NCBI GenBank assembly: GCA_943842425.1
Contig: CALTBR010000002.1
Span: forward strand, 372,001 to 436,000
Direction: 5' to 3'
Source: UBA974 sp002292405
GTDB lineage: Bacteria > Bacteroidota > Bacteroidia > Flavobacteriales_D > Sanyastnellaceae
Length of the DNA stretch: 64,000 bases
Below the pieces are notes generated by a model. The model was not told where the DNA came from, ran no database searches, and was given only the letters and a program-made list of their open reading frames with translations. Below, piece after piece: positions 46,921 through 54,403 of the stretch. Numbering within the stretch: position 1 is the stretch's first letter; each line of letters begins with the position of its first letter. The translations under genes and the position numbers were made by a program.

Positions 46921-49137
46921 ATGAAAATTAACCCCGAAGAAGAGAGTAAAGAAATCCTGAGAAGGTATCGGGGATTATTGCGTGCTGCTAACAATAGCAA
47001 GAGTCGAGAGGATAGAAAGAAGATTCGTAAAGCCTTCGATCTAGCGCTTGAATTTCATTCTGAACAGAGACGAAAAAGTGGTGAGCCATATATCTACCAT
47101 CCAATTAGCGTAGCAAAAGTAGTTGCAGGAGAATTAGGGTTAGATACTACGTCAATTGTGTGCGCACTTCTACACGATACGGTGGAGGATACAAAATTGA
47201 CTTTGGAGGAGGTTGAGAATCTGTTTGGTGAAAAGGAGAAGGATATAGTCAATGGACTGACTAAGATGAGTGGAGTTTTCGAGCCCGGTACAAGTGCACA
47301 GGCGGAGAATTTTAGGAAAATGCTACTGACTTTGAGTAGCGATGTTAGGGTAATATTGATCAAGCTTGCAGATCGGCTGGACAATATGAGAACTCTTACG
47401 CATATGAGCCCAGATAAGCAGCAAAAGATTGCCAGTGAGACACTCTACATGTATGCTCCGCTTGCTCATAGATTGGGATTACACGCAATAAAAAGTGAGC
47501 TTGAGGATCTTTCTTTAAAGTATAAAGAAGCTGAAGAATATGATTTAATACAATCCCGACTTAGAAAAACCAAGGCGGTAAGGGCGAGATTTATAAGAAG
47601 CTTTTGCGCTCCCATTAAAAGGGAACTCGATGAGGCGGGAATTAAATATGAGATAAAAGGGAGACCGAAGTCTATTTTTAGTATTTGGTCTAAAATGGAG
47701 AAGCAAAAAGTATCCTTCGAAGAAGTTTACGATGTGTTTGCCGTAAGAATCGTGATCAATACTGAGAGGGCTAAAGAAAAAATGGAAATATGGAGGGCCT
47801 ACTCCATTGTAACGGATTTTTACCAACCTAACCCAGACAGGTTGAGAGATTGGATAAGCTTGCCTAAGCGAAATGGTTACGAATCGCTTCATACAACCGT
47901 GATGTCGCCAACTGGAAAGTGGGTTGAAATACAGATACGCAGTGAAAGAATGGATGAAGTTGCGGAAAAGGGCTTCGCAGCTCACTGGAAATACAAGGAA
48001 GGGAAAGAGGAAAAGGCTGGTGGTTCTCAAATTGACAATTGGTTAGGCCAAATAAGAGAAATTTTAGAAAGCGGTGAAGACGACGCTCTTGCATTCATCG
48101 ATGACTTCAAAATGGACTTGAAGACAAAGGACATCTACGTCTTTACCCCCAACGGCGACATGAAAACTCTCCCTAAAGGTGCGACTACACTAGATTTTGC
48201 ATTTCTTATACACTCTAAAGTGGGGTCTGAGTGCATCGGCGGTAAGGTGAATCACAAACTTGTTCCTTTAAGTTATGAGCTTAAAAGTGGAGACCAAATA
48301 GAGATTATTACATCGCGCAAACAAACTCCAAAAGAAGATTGGCTTGGATATGTTGTCACCACAAACGCTAAGCAAAAAATACGACACAGTCTCAAAGAAG
48401 CTGAGCGTTCACAAGCTTTAGATGGAAGAGAAATCTTCAGTAAATGGGCAAAAAAAAATGGCCTTTTACTGATCGATGGAAACATTGAGTCTCTATTTAG
48501 GAAGCACAAGTTCGATTCTGCACAAGAGATGTACTTTAGAATATCTGTCGGATCATTTGAATTGGATAAATTAAAGGGTTATAAGCTAAGACAAGGGAAA
48601 TTTGTTTGGGCTAAAGGACCTGATCCAGGTACCTCTAAGAAGACAGTCGTAACAGAAAAATTCGTTCCCAATGCCAAGGAGGATACATTGTTAATAGGAG
48701 AAAGCCTGCAGAAACTTGACTACACACTAGCAAATTGCTGTAGTCCTATTGCAGGTGACAATGTATTCGGATTTATAACTGTTAGCGGTGGAATTAAGGT
48801 GCATAGGAAGAACTGCCCCAATGCGACGAATATGCTCTCAAAGTATGCATATCGGATGATGAAGGCAAAATGGTCGAGTATGGCGGCAGCTCAGTTTGAA
48901 GTGAAAATTGCGTTTACAGGGATTGACAATGTGGGACTTGTAAATCAGCTTACTACAGTGATTTCAGACAATATGAAAGTGAATATGAAATCCATTAGTA
49001 TGGAATCTAAAGATGGTATTTTTGAGGGTTCGATTAAAGCTCTTGTAACAAATACTTCACATTTGAAAGATTTAATGACAAAGTTGAAAAATGTTTCAGG
49101 AGTTCACACAGTTGAGAGGGTGGACGAAGAGGTATAG
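46921..49137 (+). CDS. Bifunctional (p)ppGpp synthetase/hydrolase (RelA/SpoT, Rel type)
   Basis: 738 aa. Hydrolase HD domain with YHPISVAKVVAGELG and intact ALLHDTVEDT (His85-Asp86, Glu89-Asp90), so hydrolysis should be active. Synthetase domain at about 235-350 with GRPKSIFSIWSKM and LPKRNGYESLHTTVMSPTGK. TGS domain (IYVFTPNGDMKTLPKGATTL), then a helical and zinc-finger-like part (NCCSPIAGDNVFGFI) and a C-terminal ACT/RRM domain. It makes and degrades the stringent-response alarmone. fur and purA follow in what looks like one operon. Confidence 0.96.
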   Translation: MKINPEEESKEILRRYRGLLRAANNSKSREDRKKIRKAFDLALEFHSEQRRKSGEPYIYHPISVAKVVAGELGLDTTSIVCALLHDTVEDTKLTLEEVENLFGEKEKDIVNGLTKMSGVFEPGTSAQAENFRKMLLTLSSDVRVILIKLADRLDNMRTLTHMSPDKQQKIASETLYMYAPLAHRLGLHAIKSELEDLSLKYKEAEEYDLIQSRLRKTKAVRARFIRSFCAPIKRELDEAGIKYEIKGRPKSIFSIWSKMEKQKVSFEEVYDVFAVRIVINTERAKEKMEIWRAYSIVTDFYQPNPDRLRDWISLPKRNGYESLHTTVMSPTGKWVEIQIRSERMDEVAEKGFAAHWKYKEGKEEKAGGSQIDNWLGQIREILESGEDDALAFIDDFKMDLKTKDIYVFTPNGDMKTLPKGATTLDFAFLIHSKVGSECIGGKVNHKLVPLSYELKSGDQIEIITSRKQTPKEDWLGYVVTTNAKQKIRHSLKEAERSQALDGREIFSKWAKKNGLLLIDGNIESLFRKHKFDSAQEMYFRISVGSFELDKLKGYKLRQGKFVWAKGPDPGTSKKTVVTEKFVPNAKEDTLLIGESLQKLDYTLANCCSPIAGDNVFGFITVSGGIKVHRKNCPNATNMLSKYAYRMMKAKWSSMAAAQFEVKIAFTGIDNVGLVNQLTTVISDNMKVNMKSISMESKDGIFEGSIKALVTNTSHLKDLMTKLKNVSGVHTVERVDEEV

Positions 49138-49164
49138 ACTACATTTGTGACTTGCTATAAGCTT

Positions 49165-49617
49165 ATGTCAAGCGACGAAATATTCATACAAGCAAAAGAT
49201 ATTTTCGAGGTGTACCTCGAACACAACGGGCACCGAAAAACGCCTGAGCGCTTTTCTATACTTGAAGAAATTTACGCTATACAAGGCCATTTCGATGTTG
49301 AAACTCTATACGAAATCATGCAAAATGGTGAGTGTCGTGTTTCTAGGGCAACTCTGTACAACACGATGGAGCTGCTTCTCGATTGTAACTTAGTGAGGAA
49401 GCACCAGTTTGAAGAAAAAATTGCACAGTATGAAAAGTGTCACAGAGTAAGACAACACGACCATGTGATTATTGCAGATACGGGAGAGGTAATCGAGTTT
49501 TGCGACCCGAGAATTCAACAAATAAAAGCGACTTTAGAAGAGCACTTCGGAATTGAAGTACTCCATCATTCTTTGAATATTTATGCGCGCAAGCGAAAAA
49601 CAAAAACTGAAGCATGA
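49165..49617 (+). CDS. Fur-family transcriptional repressor lacking the CxxC zinc pair
   Basis: Start chosen at ATG 49165 (MSSDEIFIQAKDIF); the frame also has a GTG at 49147. 150 aa. Winged helix with the recognition region RVSRATLYNTMELLLD at about 59-74 and a dimerisation domain with HDHVIIADTGEVIEFCDPRI. In classical Fur the loop after the HxH region has a CxxC structural zinc site; here those positions read ADTG, so the site is absent. Iron or another metal regulation is likely but the ligand cannot be assigned. It overlaps purA by 4 bp (ATGA). Confidence 0.9.
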   Translation: MSSDEIFIQAKDIFEVYLEHNGHRKTPERFSILEEIYAIQGHFDVETLYEIMQNGECRVSRATLYNTMELLLDCNLVRKHQFEEKIAQYEKCHRVRQHDHVIIADTGEVIEFCDPRIQQIKATLEEHFGIEVLHHSLNIYARKRKTKTEA

Positions 49618-50894
49618 AAGCTGATGTACTATTAGGCCTCCAATGGGGCGATGAAGGAAAGGGTAAAATAGTAGATGTTCTGACTCCAAAATACGGTGTT
49701 ATTGCACGATTTCAAGGAGGACCTAATGCGGGTCACACAATAATTTTTGACGGTAAAAAACACGTTCTTCATACGATTCCAAGTGGTATTTTTCGCGATG
49801 ATATCTTAAACGTTGTCGGAAATGGTGTCGTGGTAGATCCTGTTATTTTTAAACATGAAATCGAAGGATTACTTGAGAGCGGAGTGAGTCCATTCGATTC
49901 CCTTGTAATTTCTCGTAAAGCTCATTTAATTATGCCCACTCATGGACTTTTAGATGCTGCATCTGAAATGTCCAAAGGGAAGTTAAAAATTGGCTCTACA
50001 TTAAAAGGAATCGGTCCTGCTTATATGGATAAAACAGGGCGTAACGGATTGAGAATTGGAGATGTTGAAAGTACACGTTTCTTAGAAAAGTACACTTTAT
50101 TGCGGGATAAACACGTTCATATGCTCGCGCAATTTAAAGATTACAAGTACGACTTATCAGAGTTAGAATCGGAGTGGCTAGAAGCCGTCGAATATCTTAG
50201 GAAATTTAAGTTCATCGATAGCGAACACATCCTTAATAATGAGCTTAAAGAAGGGAGAGGGATTCTTGCAGAAGGTGCTCAAGGAACGATGCTTGATATC
50301 GATTTCGGAACCTATCCATTTGTAACTTCATCAAATACAATTACAGCAGGAGCTTGTACCGGACTGGGAATAGCTCCTAATAAAATTGGAGTTGTATTCG
50401 GGATTTTTAAGGCATATTGTACAAGGGTTGGTTCAGGTCCATTTCCTACTGAACTTCATGAAGAAATTGGAGAAAAACTTAGAGTTGCAGGGTGTGAATT
50501 CGGAGCTACTACTGGCAGACCTCGAAGGTGTGGTTGGTTAGATCTTCCTCAGCTTAAGTATGCAATTATGGTAAATGGCGTGACTCAGCTATGTATGATG
50601 AAAGCTGACGTTCTTGGAGAGTTTGACGAGATTGAGGTATGCACTCACTACATGCATAAAGGCAAAAAAATCGACTATCTCCCGTATGGAATTAACCCTG
50701 AAGAAGTACAGCCCGTATACAAGACATTTGATTGTTGGCCTGGAGATCTAACTGGATTGCGTGATGTAGCAGATATTCCTGCTACGCTTAACGCTTACGT
50801 GAAGATGATTGAAGATGAAACAGGAGTTCCTATCTCAATCTTAAGTGTGGGACCCGATAGAGAGCAGACATTACTTTTGAAAAGTAATTTATGA
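49614..50894 (+). CDS. purA: Adenylosuccinate synthetase
   Basis: 426 aa. Makes adenylosuccinate from IMP, aspartate and GTP, the committed step to AMP. GTP-binding GLQWGDEGKGKIVDVL at the N-terminus, GGPNAGHTI, KGIGPAYMDKTGRNGLRIGD, FGATTGRPRRCGWLDL and the base-binding SVGPDREQT at the end. Its ATG lies in the fur stop. PurA is a documented ppGpp target in E. coli, and the Rel gene is two genes upstream. Confidence 0.97.
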   Translation: MKADVLLGLQWGDEGKGKIVDVLTPKYGVIARFQGGPNAGHTIIFDGKKHVLHTIPSGIFRDDILNVVGNGVVVDPVIFKHEIEGLLESGVSPFDSLVISRKAHLIMPTHGLLDAASEMSKGKLKIGSTLKGIGPAYMDKTGRNGLRIGDVESTRFLEKYTLLRDKHVHMLAQFKDYKYDLSELESEWLEAVEYLRKFKFIDSEHILNNELKEGRGILAEGAQGTMLDIDFGTYPFVTSSNTITAGACTGLGIAPNKIGVVFGIFKAYCTRVGSGPFPTELHEEIGEKLRVAGCEFGATTGRPRRCGWLDLPQLKYAIMVNGVTQLCMMKADVLGEFDEIEVCTHYMHKGKKIDYLPYGINPEEVQPVYKTFDCWPGDLTGLRDVADIPATLNAYVKMIEDETGVPISILSVGPDREQTLLLKSNL

Positions 50895-50959
50895 AACTGA
50901 ATATAATCTATTCTTTATTCTTTAGCTAAGTTCTTAAAATTCACAAAAATTTATTGCAG

Positions 50960-51109
50960 ATGATTTATTGGTTTACCGGTCAGCCCAGTCATGGTAAAAC
51001 AGCTTCACCAATTTTAACTGACAGTTATCGCAAGAATCGTACGACTGGTGCGTTTATCTTAGTGGATCCCAGCACGCATTTAACTGTAGCGGCCGGAGTC
51101 GTTGGATGA
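50960..51109 (+). pseudogene. 49-codon cysC'-'cysN deletion remnant
   Basis: Reads MIYWFTGQPSHGKTA, which looks like the N-terminus and P-loop (GxxxxGKT) of APS kinase CysC. It then continues in frame with SPILTDSYRKNRTTGAFILV and DPSTHLTVAAGVVG, which resemble the last 35 residues of sulfate adenylyltransferase large subunit CysN (compare my memory of E. coli CysN: a PLVLDRY-like start and TVGAGM near the end of the barrel). An in-frame deletion through a cysC-cysD-cysN operon would produce exactly this. It cannot be an active kinase. Its TGA overlaps the ATG of the next gene, so it may survive as a translated leader. Too short for usual gene callers. Confidence 0.65.
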
Positions 51110-52614
51110 AAATAAACCTATACAAAGCTTCTACTATCAAGCACCTATTTAAGGCGTGCGTATTCGTTTTGCTCTTTATTTTATCGTCTTATTCTCACAC
51201 AGCCCAAACAGATTCTACTTCCATAGCTGCATCTGAAAAGACTCGAATAAATATTTTAGGGGCATCGGTGATAGAACGCAACCCTAAAATTTCCGACGCC
51301 TCAAGACTTATCGGCGATGTTAAACTCGCTGTCGATGATGCAATTCTCACTTGTGATAGCGCTTATCGGTTTGACGATGGCCGATTTGAGGTCTTTAGCC
51401 AAGTTGTAATATCGCAAGAACCCTCAACGAAACTTAGTGCTGATTATGGTGTTCTCGACCCCGACATAGGTTCTGTATACATAAAAGGTGACGTGACTTT
51501 TAATCATGAAACACTAAACATTTCCTGCCCATCTCTAACCTATAACTTGGACACAAAACTTGTTTCATATTACGAGAGGGCAACAATCATTGAGGGAGAT
51601 CGGAGTTTATCTAGTAATCTCGGAGTTTACAGCTCTACAACAAATAGATTATATGCTGGAGACAATGTTGAAATTATAGAGCTCAAAGATGTTATTCAAT
51701 CCGACTCACTTTCTATAGATAGAAATAGTAAAACGTTGCGGCTTTACAAATCATCTTATCTTGAAATCAATGACGCTATTATTCATTGTGAGAAAGGAGA
51801 GTTTAACGGTAAAACTGGTGTAGGTTGGTTTTCTGGCGGTGCATCAATGATGGATGACCAAGGTCTAATATCTGGAGATAGCATTATTGTAAACAGAGAG
51901 AAGAACGAGGGTATGGCTTGGGGCCACGTCATGATAAGTGACAGTAGTAGAACGATGAACGTAAAGGGCTCCTTCGCTTCCCGTTCTGAAAATTCTGATT
52001 TAGTTACAGGGTTTTCTGATCATTTAGTCCAAATCGTGAATATTGAAGGAGCTGACACTCTTAGAATGAACACTCTCAGACTTGAACGACGAGAAGAAAT
52101 GTTATATGCATCAGGAAAAGTCGTATTTAAACAGGGTGCATTCTCTGGCAGCGGGGATTCGCTTTCTTGGGATAGGAGTGTTGATGAAATGTGGCTGTTG
52201 GGAAAACCTGTAGTTTGGTCTGAAGAAGATGAAATGACTGGAGACACGGTAAAAATGAACCTAAAGGAAAATAGGCCAACCAGCATGCAATTGATGGGGG
52301 ATGCAAATGTCTTAAGTCCGGCAAATGACTCTCTAGATCACGTAATATCAGGCCGTGATTTGTTCGCGCATTTTTCGAAGGGGAAACTTTCAAGTGTTGA
52401 TGTAATAGGCAACGGAAGAGCAAATTATTACTCAATAGATGATTTGGATGACATTCGTTTAAACAGAGCTACTTGTTCCCAAATCCAAATGCTATTCTCA
52501 AAAGGAAAGGTGACTAGAATCACCCTTTTAGGTTTACCTGATGGGGAATTTAATCCATTAGACGATGGCGGGAATGAGGACCTTCCAGCAAGGAGAATTA
52601 AACCTCAATTATAA
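51106..52614 (+). CDS. OstA/LptA-like periplasmic LPS-transport protein
   Basis: 502 aa. Membrane/signal segment at about 14-33 (LFKACVFVLLFILSSYSHTA). The rest is a long run of beta-jellyroll repeats of the OstA/LptA type: RLIGDVKLAVDDAILTCDSA, DYGVLDPDIGSVYIKGDVTF, YLEINDAIIHCEKGEFNGKT, LRLERREEMLYASGKVVFKQ and SVDVIGNGRANYYSID. Such Bacteroidota proteins are thought to form part of the LPS bridge to the outer membrane. Its ATG overlaps the stop of the cysC/cysN remnant. It ends in a 13-bp tandem repeat shared with the end of glyA. Confidence 0.85.
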   Translation: MKINLYKASTIKHLFKACVFVLLFILSSYSHTAQTDSTSIAASEKTRINILGASVIERNPKISDASRLIGDVKLAVDDAILTCDSAYRFDDGRFEVFSQVVISQEPSTKLSADYGVLDPDIGSVYIKGDVTFNHETLNISCPSLTYNLDTKLVSYYERATIIEGDRSLSSNLGVYSSTTNRLYAGDNVEIIELKDVIQSDSLSIDRNSKTLRLYKSSYLEINDAIIHCEKGEFNGKTGVGWFSGGASMMDDQGLISGDSIIVNREKNEGMAWGHVMISDSSRTMNVKGSFASRSENSDLVTGFSDHLVQIVNIEGADTLRMNTLRLERREEMLYASGKVVFKQGAFSGSGDSLSWDRSVDEMWLLGKPVVWSEEDEMTGDTVKMNLKENRPTSMQLMGDANVLSPANDSLDHVISGRDLFAHFSKGKLSSVDVIGNGRANYYSIDDLDDIRLNRATCSQIQMLFSKGKVTRITLLGLPDGEFNPLDDGGNEDLPARRIKPQL

Positions 52615-52658
52615 CTAACCTTTTTAACTAACCTTTTTAACTAACCTTTTTAACTAAC
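52613..52658. repeat. 13-bp tandem repeat between two convergent stop codons
   Basis: AACTAACCTTTTT three times in perfect tandem (52613-52625, 52626-52638, 52639-52651) plus a 7-bp partial fourth copy (52652-52658). The left edge overlaps the stop of the LptA-like gene (TAA 52612-52614) and the right edge contains the stop of glyA (52650-52652 on the minus strand) and its last two codons. The repeat therefore fills the whole convergent gap. No hairpin is formed within a unit. Confidence 0.95.
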
Positions 52659-53930
52659 AAGGGGGAAAGTTGACATCTTAGCCTTTACCTCGTTACCAAT
52701 TTTCGCAAGAACCGACTCGTCTTCATGGTTCATAATAGCCTCGTCCATCCAAGCAACGAGTTGTTCCATATCCGATTCCACAAGTCCACGGGTCGTAACG
52801 GCAGGAGTGCCAACACGCATTCCTGAAGTCACAAAAGGTGAACGAGTATCGAATGGAACCATGTTTTTATTCACGGTAATTTCAGCTTTTCCTAAAGCAA
52901 TTTCAGCTGATTTACCAGTGATGTCCTTGTTGCGAAGGTCGATAAGCATCAGGTGATTGTCTGTTCCTCCAGAAATAAGGTGATAGCCTCGAGAAACAAA
53001 AGCTGAAGCCATGGCTTGGGCATTTTTCACAACCTGAATACAATACTCACGATATGATGGATTTAGAGCTTCGCCAAAAGCAACAGCTTTTGCTGCTATT
53101 ACATGTTCGAGTGGACCGCCTTGCATTCCAGGAAAAACTCCGCTATCGAGTAAAGATGACATAGGGCGTACAATACCTTTCATTGTTTTGCGTCCCCAAG
53201 GATTTGGAAAGTCTTGGCCCATCATAATCACTCCGCCTCGCGGTCCACGCAAGGTTTTGTGGGTGGTCGTTGTCACAACGTGACAGTGAGGCATAGGATC
53301 TGCAAGTAATTTCGCAGCAATGAGACCGGCCGGATGTGAAATATCTGCGAGTAAGATGGCTCCTGTGCTATCGGCAATTTCACGGAATTTGGCGTAATCC
53401 CAATCACGGGCATAAGCTGAGGCTCCACAAATAATCATTTTAGGTTGTTCGCGTTCTGCCACCTCTGCTACCTGATTCATATCCACTCTACCTGTCTTCT
53501 CATCAACTCCATAAAAAACAGGGTTATAAAGCTTGCCGCTATAATTTACAGAAGATCCGTGAGTGAGGTGACCACCATGAGAAAGATCAAAACCAAGAAT
53601 CGTATCACCAGGAGAAAGACATGCGAGCATAACTGCGGCATTTGCTGATGCTCCTGAATGTGGTTGTACGTTAGCCCAAACAGCACCAAACAGTTCACAA
53701 ATTCTATCAATCGCTAGTTGTTCAACTCCATCAACGAACTCACAGCCGCCGTAATATCGCCTCTTCGGCAATCCCTCAGCATACTTATTTGTAAGGATGG
53801 ATCCTTGAGCTTGCATTACGCTATCGCTTGTAAAGTTTTCTGAAGCGATAAGTTCTGCTCCCTCTATTTGTCGCTGAGCCTCACTATTAATGAGAAAGGA
53901 AATTTCAGGATCGGTAACTTTTAGTGGCAT
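52650..53930 (-). CDS. glyA: Serine hydroxymethyltransferase
   Basis: PLP enzyme: serine plus THF to glycine plus methylene-THF. The start at 53930 (MPLKVTDPEISFLINSEAQR) is preferred over the upstream ATG at 53966 because it matches the family N-terminus; the upstream 12 residues have no counterpart. 426 aa. Motifs: ELIASENFTSDSVMQAQGS, NKYAEGLPKRRYYGGCEFVD, and the PLP-lysine site TTTTHKTLRGPRGG. The last two residues are encoded inside the 13-bp tandem repeat. Confidence 0.96.
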   Translation of the reverse strand: MPLKVTDPEISFLINSEAQRQIEGAELIASENFTSDSVMQAQGSILTNKYAEGLPKRRYYGGCEFVDGVEQLAIDRICELFGAVWANVQPHSGASANAAVMLACLSPGDTILGFDLSHGGHLTHGSSVNYSGKLYNPVFYGVDEKTGRVDMNQVAEVAEREQPKMIICGASAYARDWDYAKFREIADSTGAILLADISHPAGLIAAKLLADPMPHCHVVTTTTHKTLRGPRGGVIMMGQDFPNPWGRKTMKGIVRPMSSLLDSGVFPGMQGGPLEHVIAAKAVAFGEALNPSYREYCIQVVKNAQAMASAFVSRGYHLISGGTDNHLMLIDLRNKDITGKSAEIALGKAEITVNKNMVPFDTRSPFVTSGMRVGTPAVTTRGLVESDMEQLVAWMDEAIMNHEDESVLAKIGNEVKAKMSTFPLVS

Positions 53931-53949
53931 GGGGATAAGATTTATGGCG

Positions 53950-53957
53950 CAAATGTA
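53950..53957 (-). promoter_or_regulatory. Candidate -7 element (TACATTTG) before glyA
   Basis: Exact TAnnTTTG on the minus strand, 19 bp upstream of the chosen glyA start at 53930. It falls inside the extra codons of the longer reading frame, which supports the downstream start. No clear -33 TTG. Confidence 0.35.
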
Positions 53958-54003
53958 GTGATGCATATTCTTTATTTTGTGTAATTTTTACTAACTTTAG
54001 ATT

Positions 54004-54387
54004 ATGAAAAATCAAATATTTGTTTTAAGTCTGTCGATTGCAATGATTGTCTCAATTTTCGCTTTCAACACCCCTTCGCCTTCGTATGAATACATGGCAT
54101 TTACTACTATTGAATCTATTGTTCCTGGAGGTGCAGGGCGTAGCAGAATGCTTATCGATGGAGGAGATGGAGAACTCGATGAACAGAAAATAAAAAACCT
54201 ATATTCTATGATGGGAATTAAGATGGAGAACATCTTTGAAAATGATCAAGACGTGGTCTCTAAATTAAATGACCTCAGCAATGAAGGTTGGGAACTTGCA
54301 TTTTCGAATACAGGTGTTCAATCTCCTACTGACGGAGGTTCCGCAGGTATTTACTGCACCAGATATATTCTGCGCCGAGTTAAATAA
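54004..54387 (+). CDS. Small exported protein of unknown function
   Basis: 127 aa with an N-terminal hydrophobic signal (MKNQIFVLSLSIAMIVSIFA) followed by a short mature part: YEYMAFTTIESI, an acidic helix, then LNDLSNEGWELAFSNTGVQS and CTRYILRR. The pattern of an opening beta-strand, a helix with N-EGWEL, and a closing strand with YILRR resembles the DUF4177-like fold. The role is unknown. It is followed 16 bp later by the thioredoxin-domain lipoprotein. Confidence 0.75.
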   Translation: MKNQIFVLSLSIAMIVSIFAFNTPSPSYEYMAFTTIESIVPGGAGRSRMLIDGGDGELDEQKIKNLYSMMGIKMENIFENDQDVVSKLNDLSNEGWELAFSNTGVQSPTDGGSAGIYCTRYILRRVK

Positions 54388-54403
54388 GACCCTCAATATT
54401 TCA

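Noticed and set aside
47545..48030. 161-aa antisense frame in the rel gene
   Set aside because: Fully covered by the conserved synthetase domain on the other strand; no start context or family features.
50960..51109. Functional mini APS kinase
   Set aside because: Only the P-loop is present; all substrate-binding and lid regions are missing and the rest resembles CysN.
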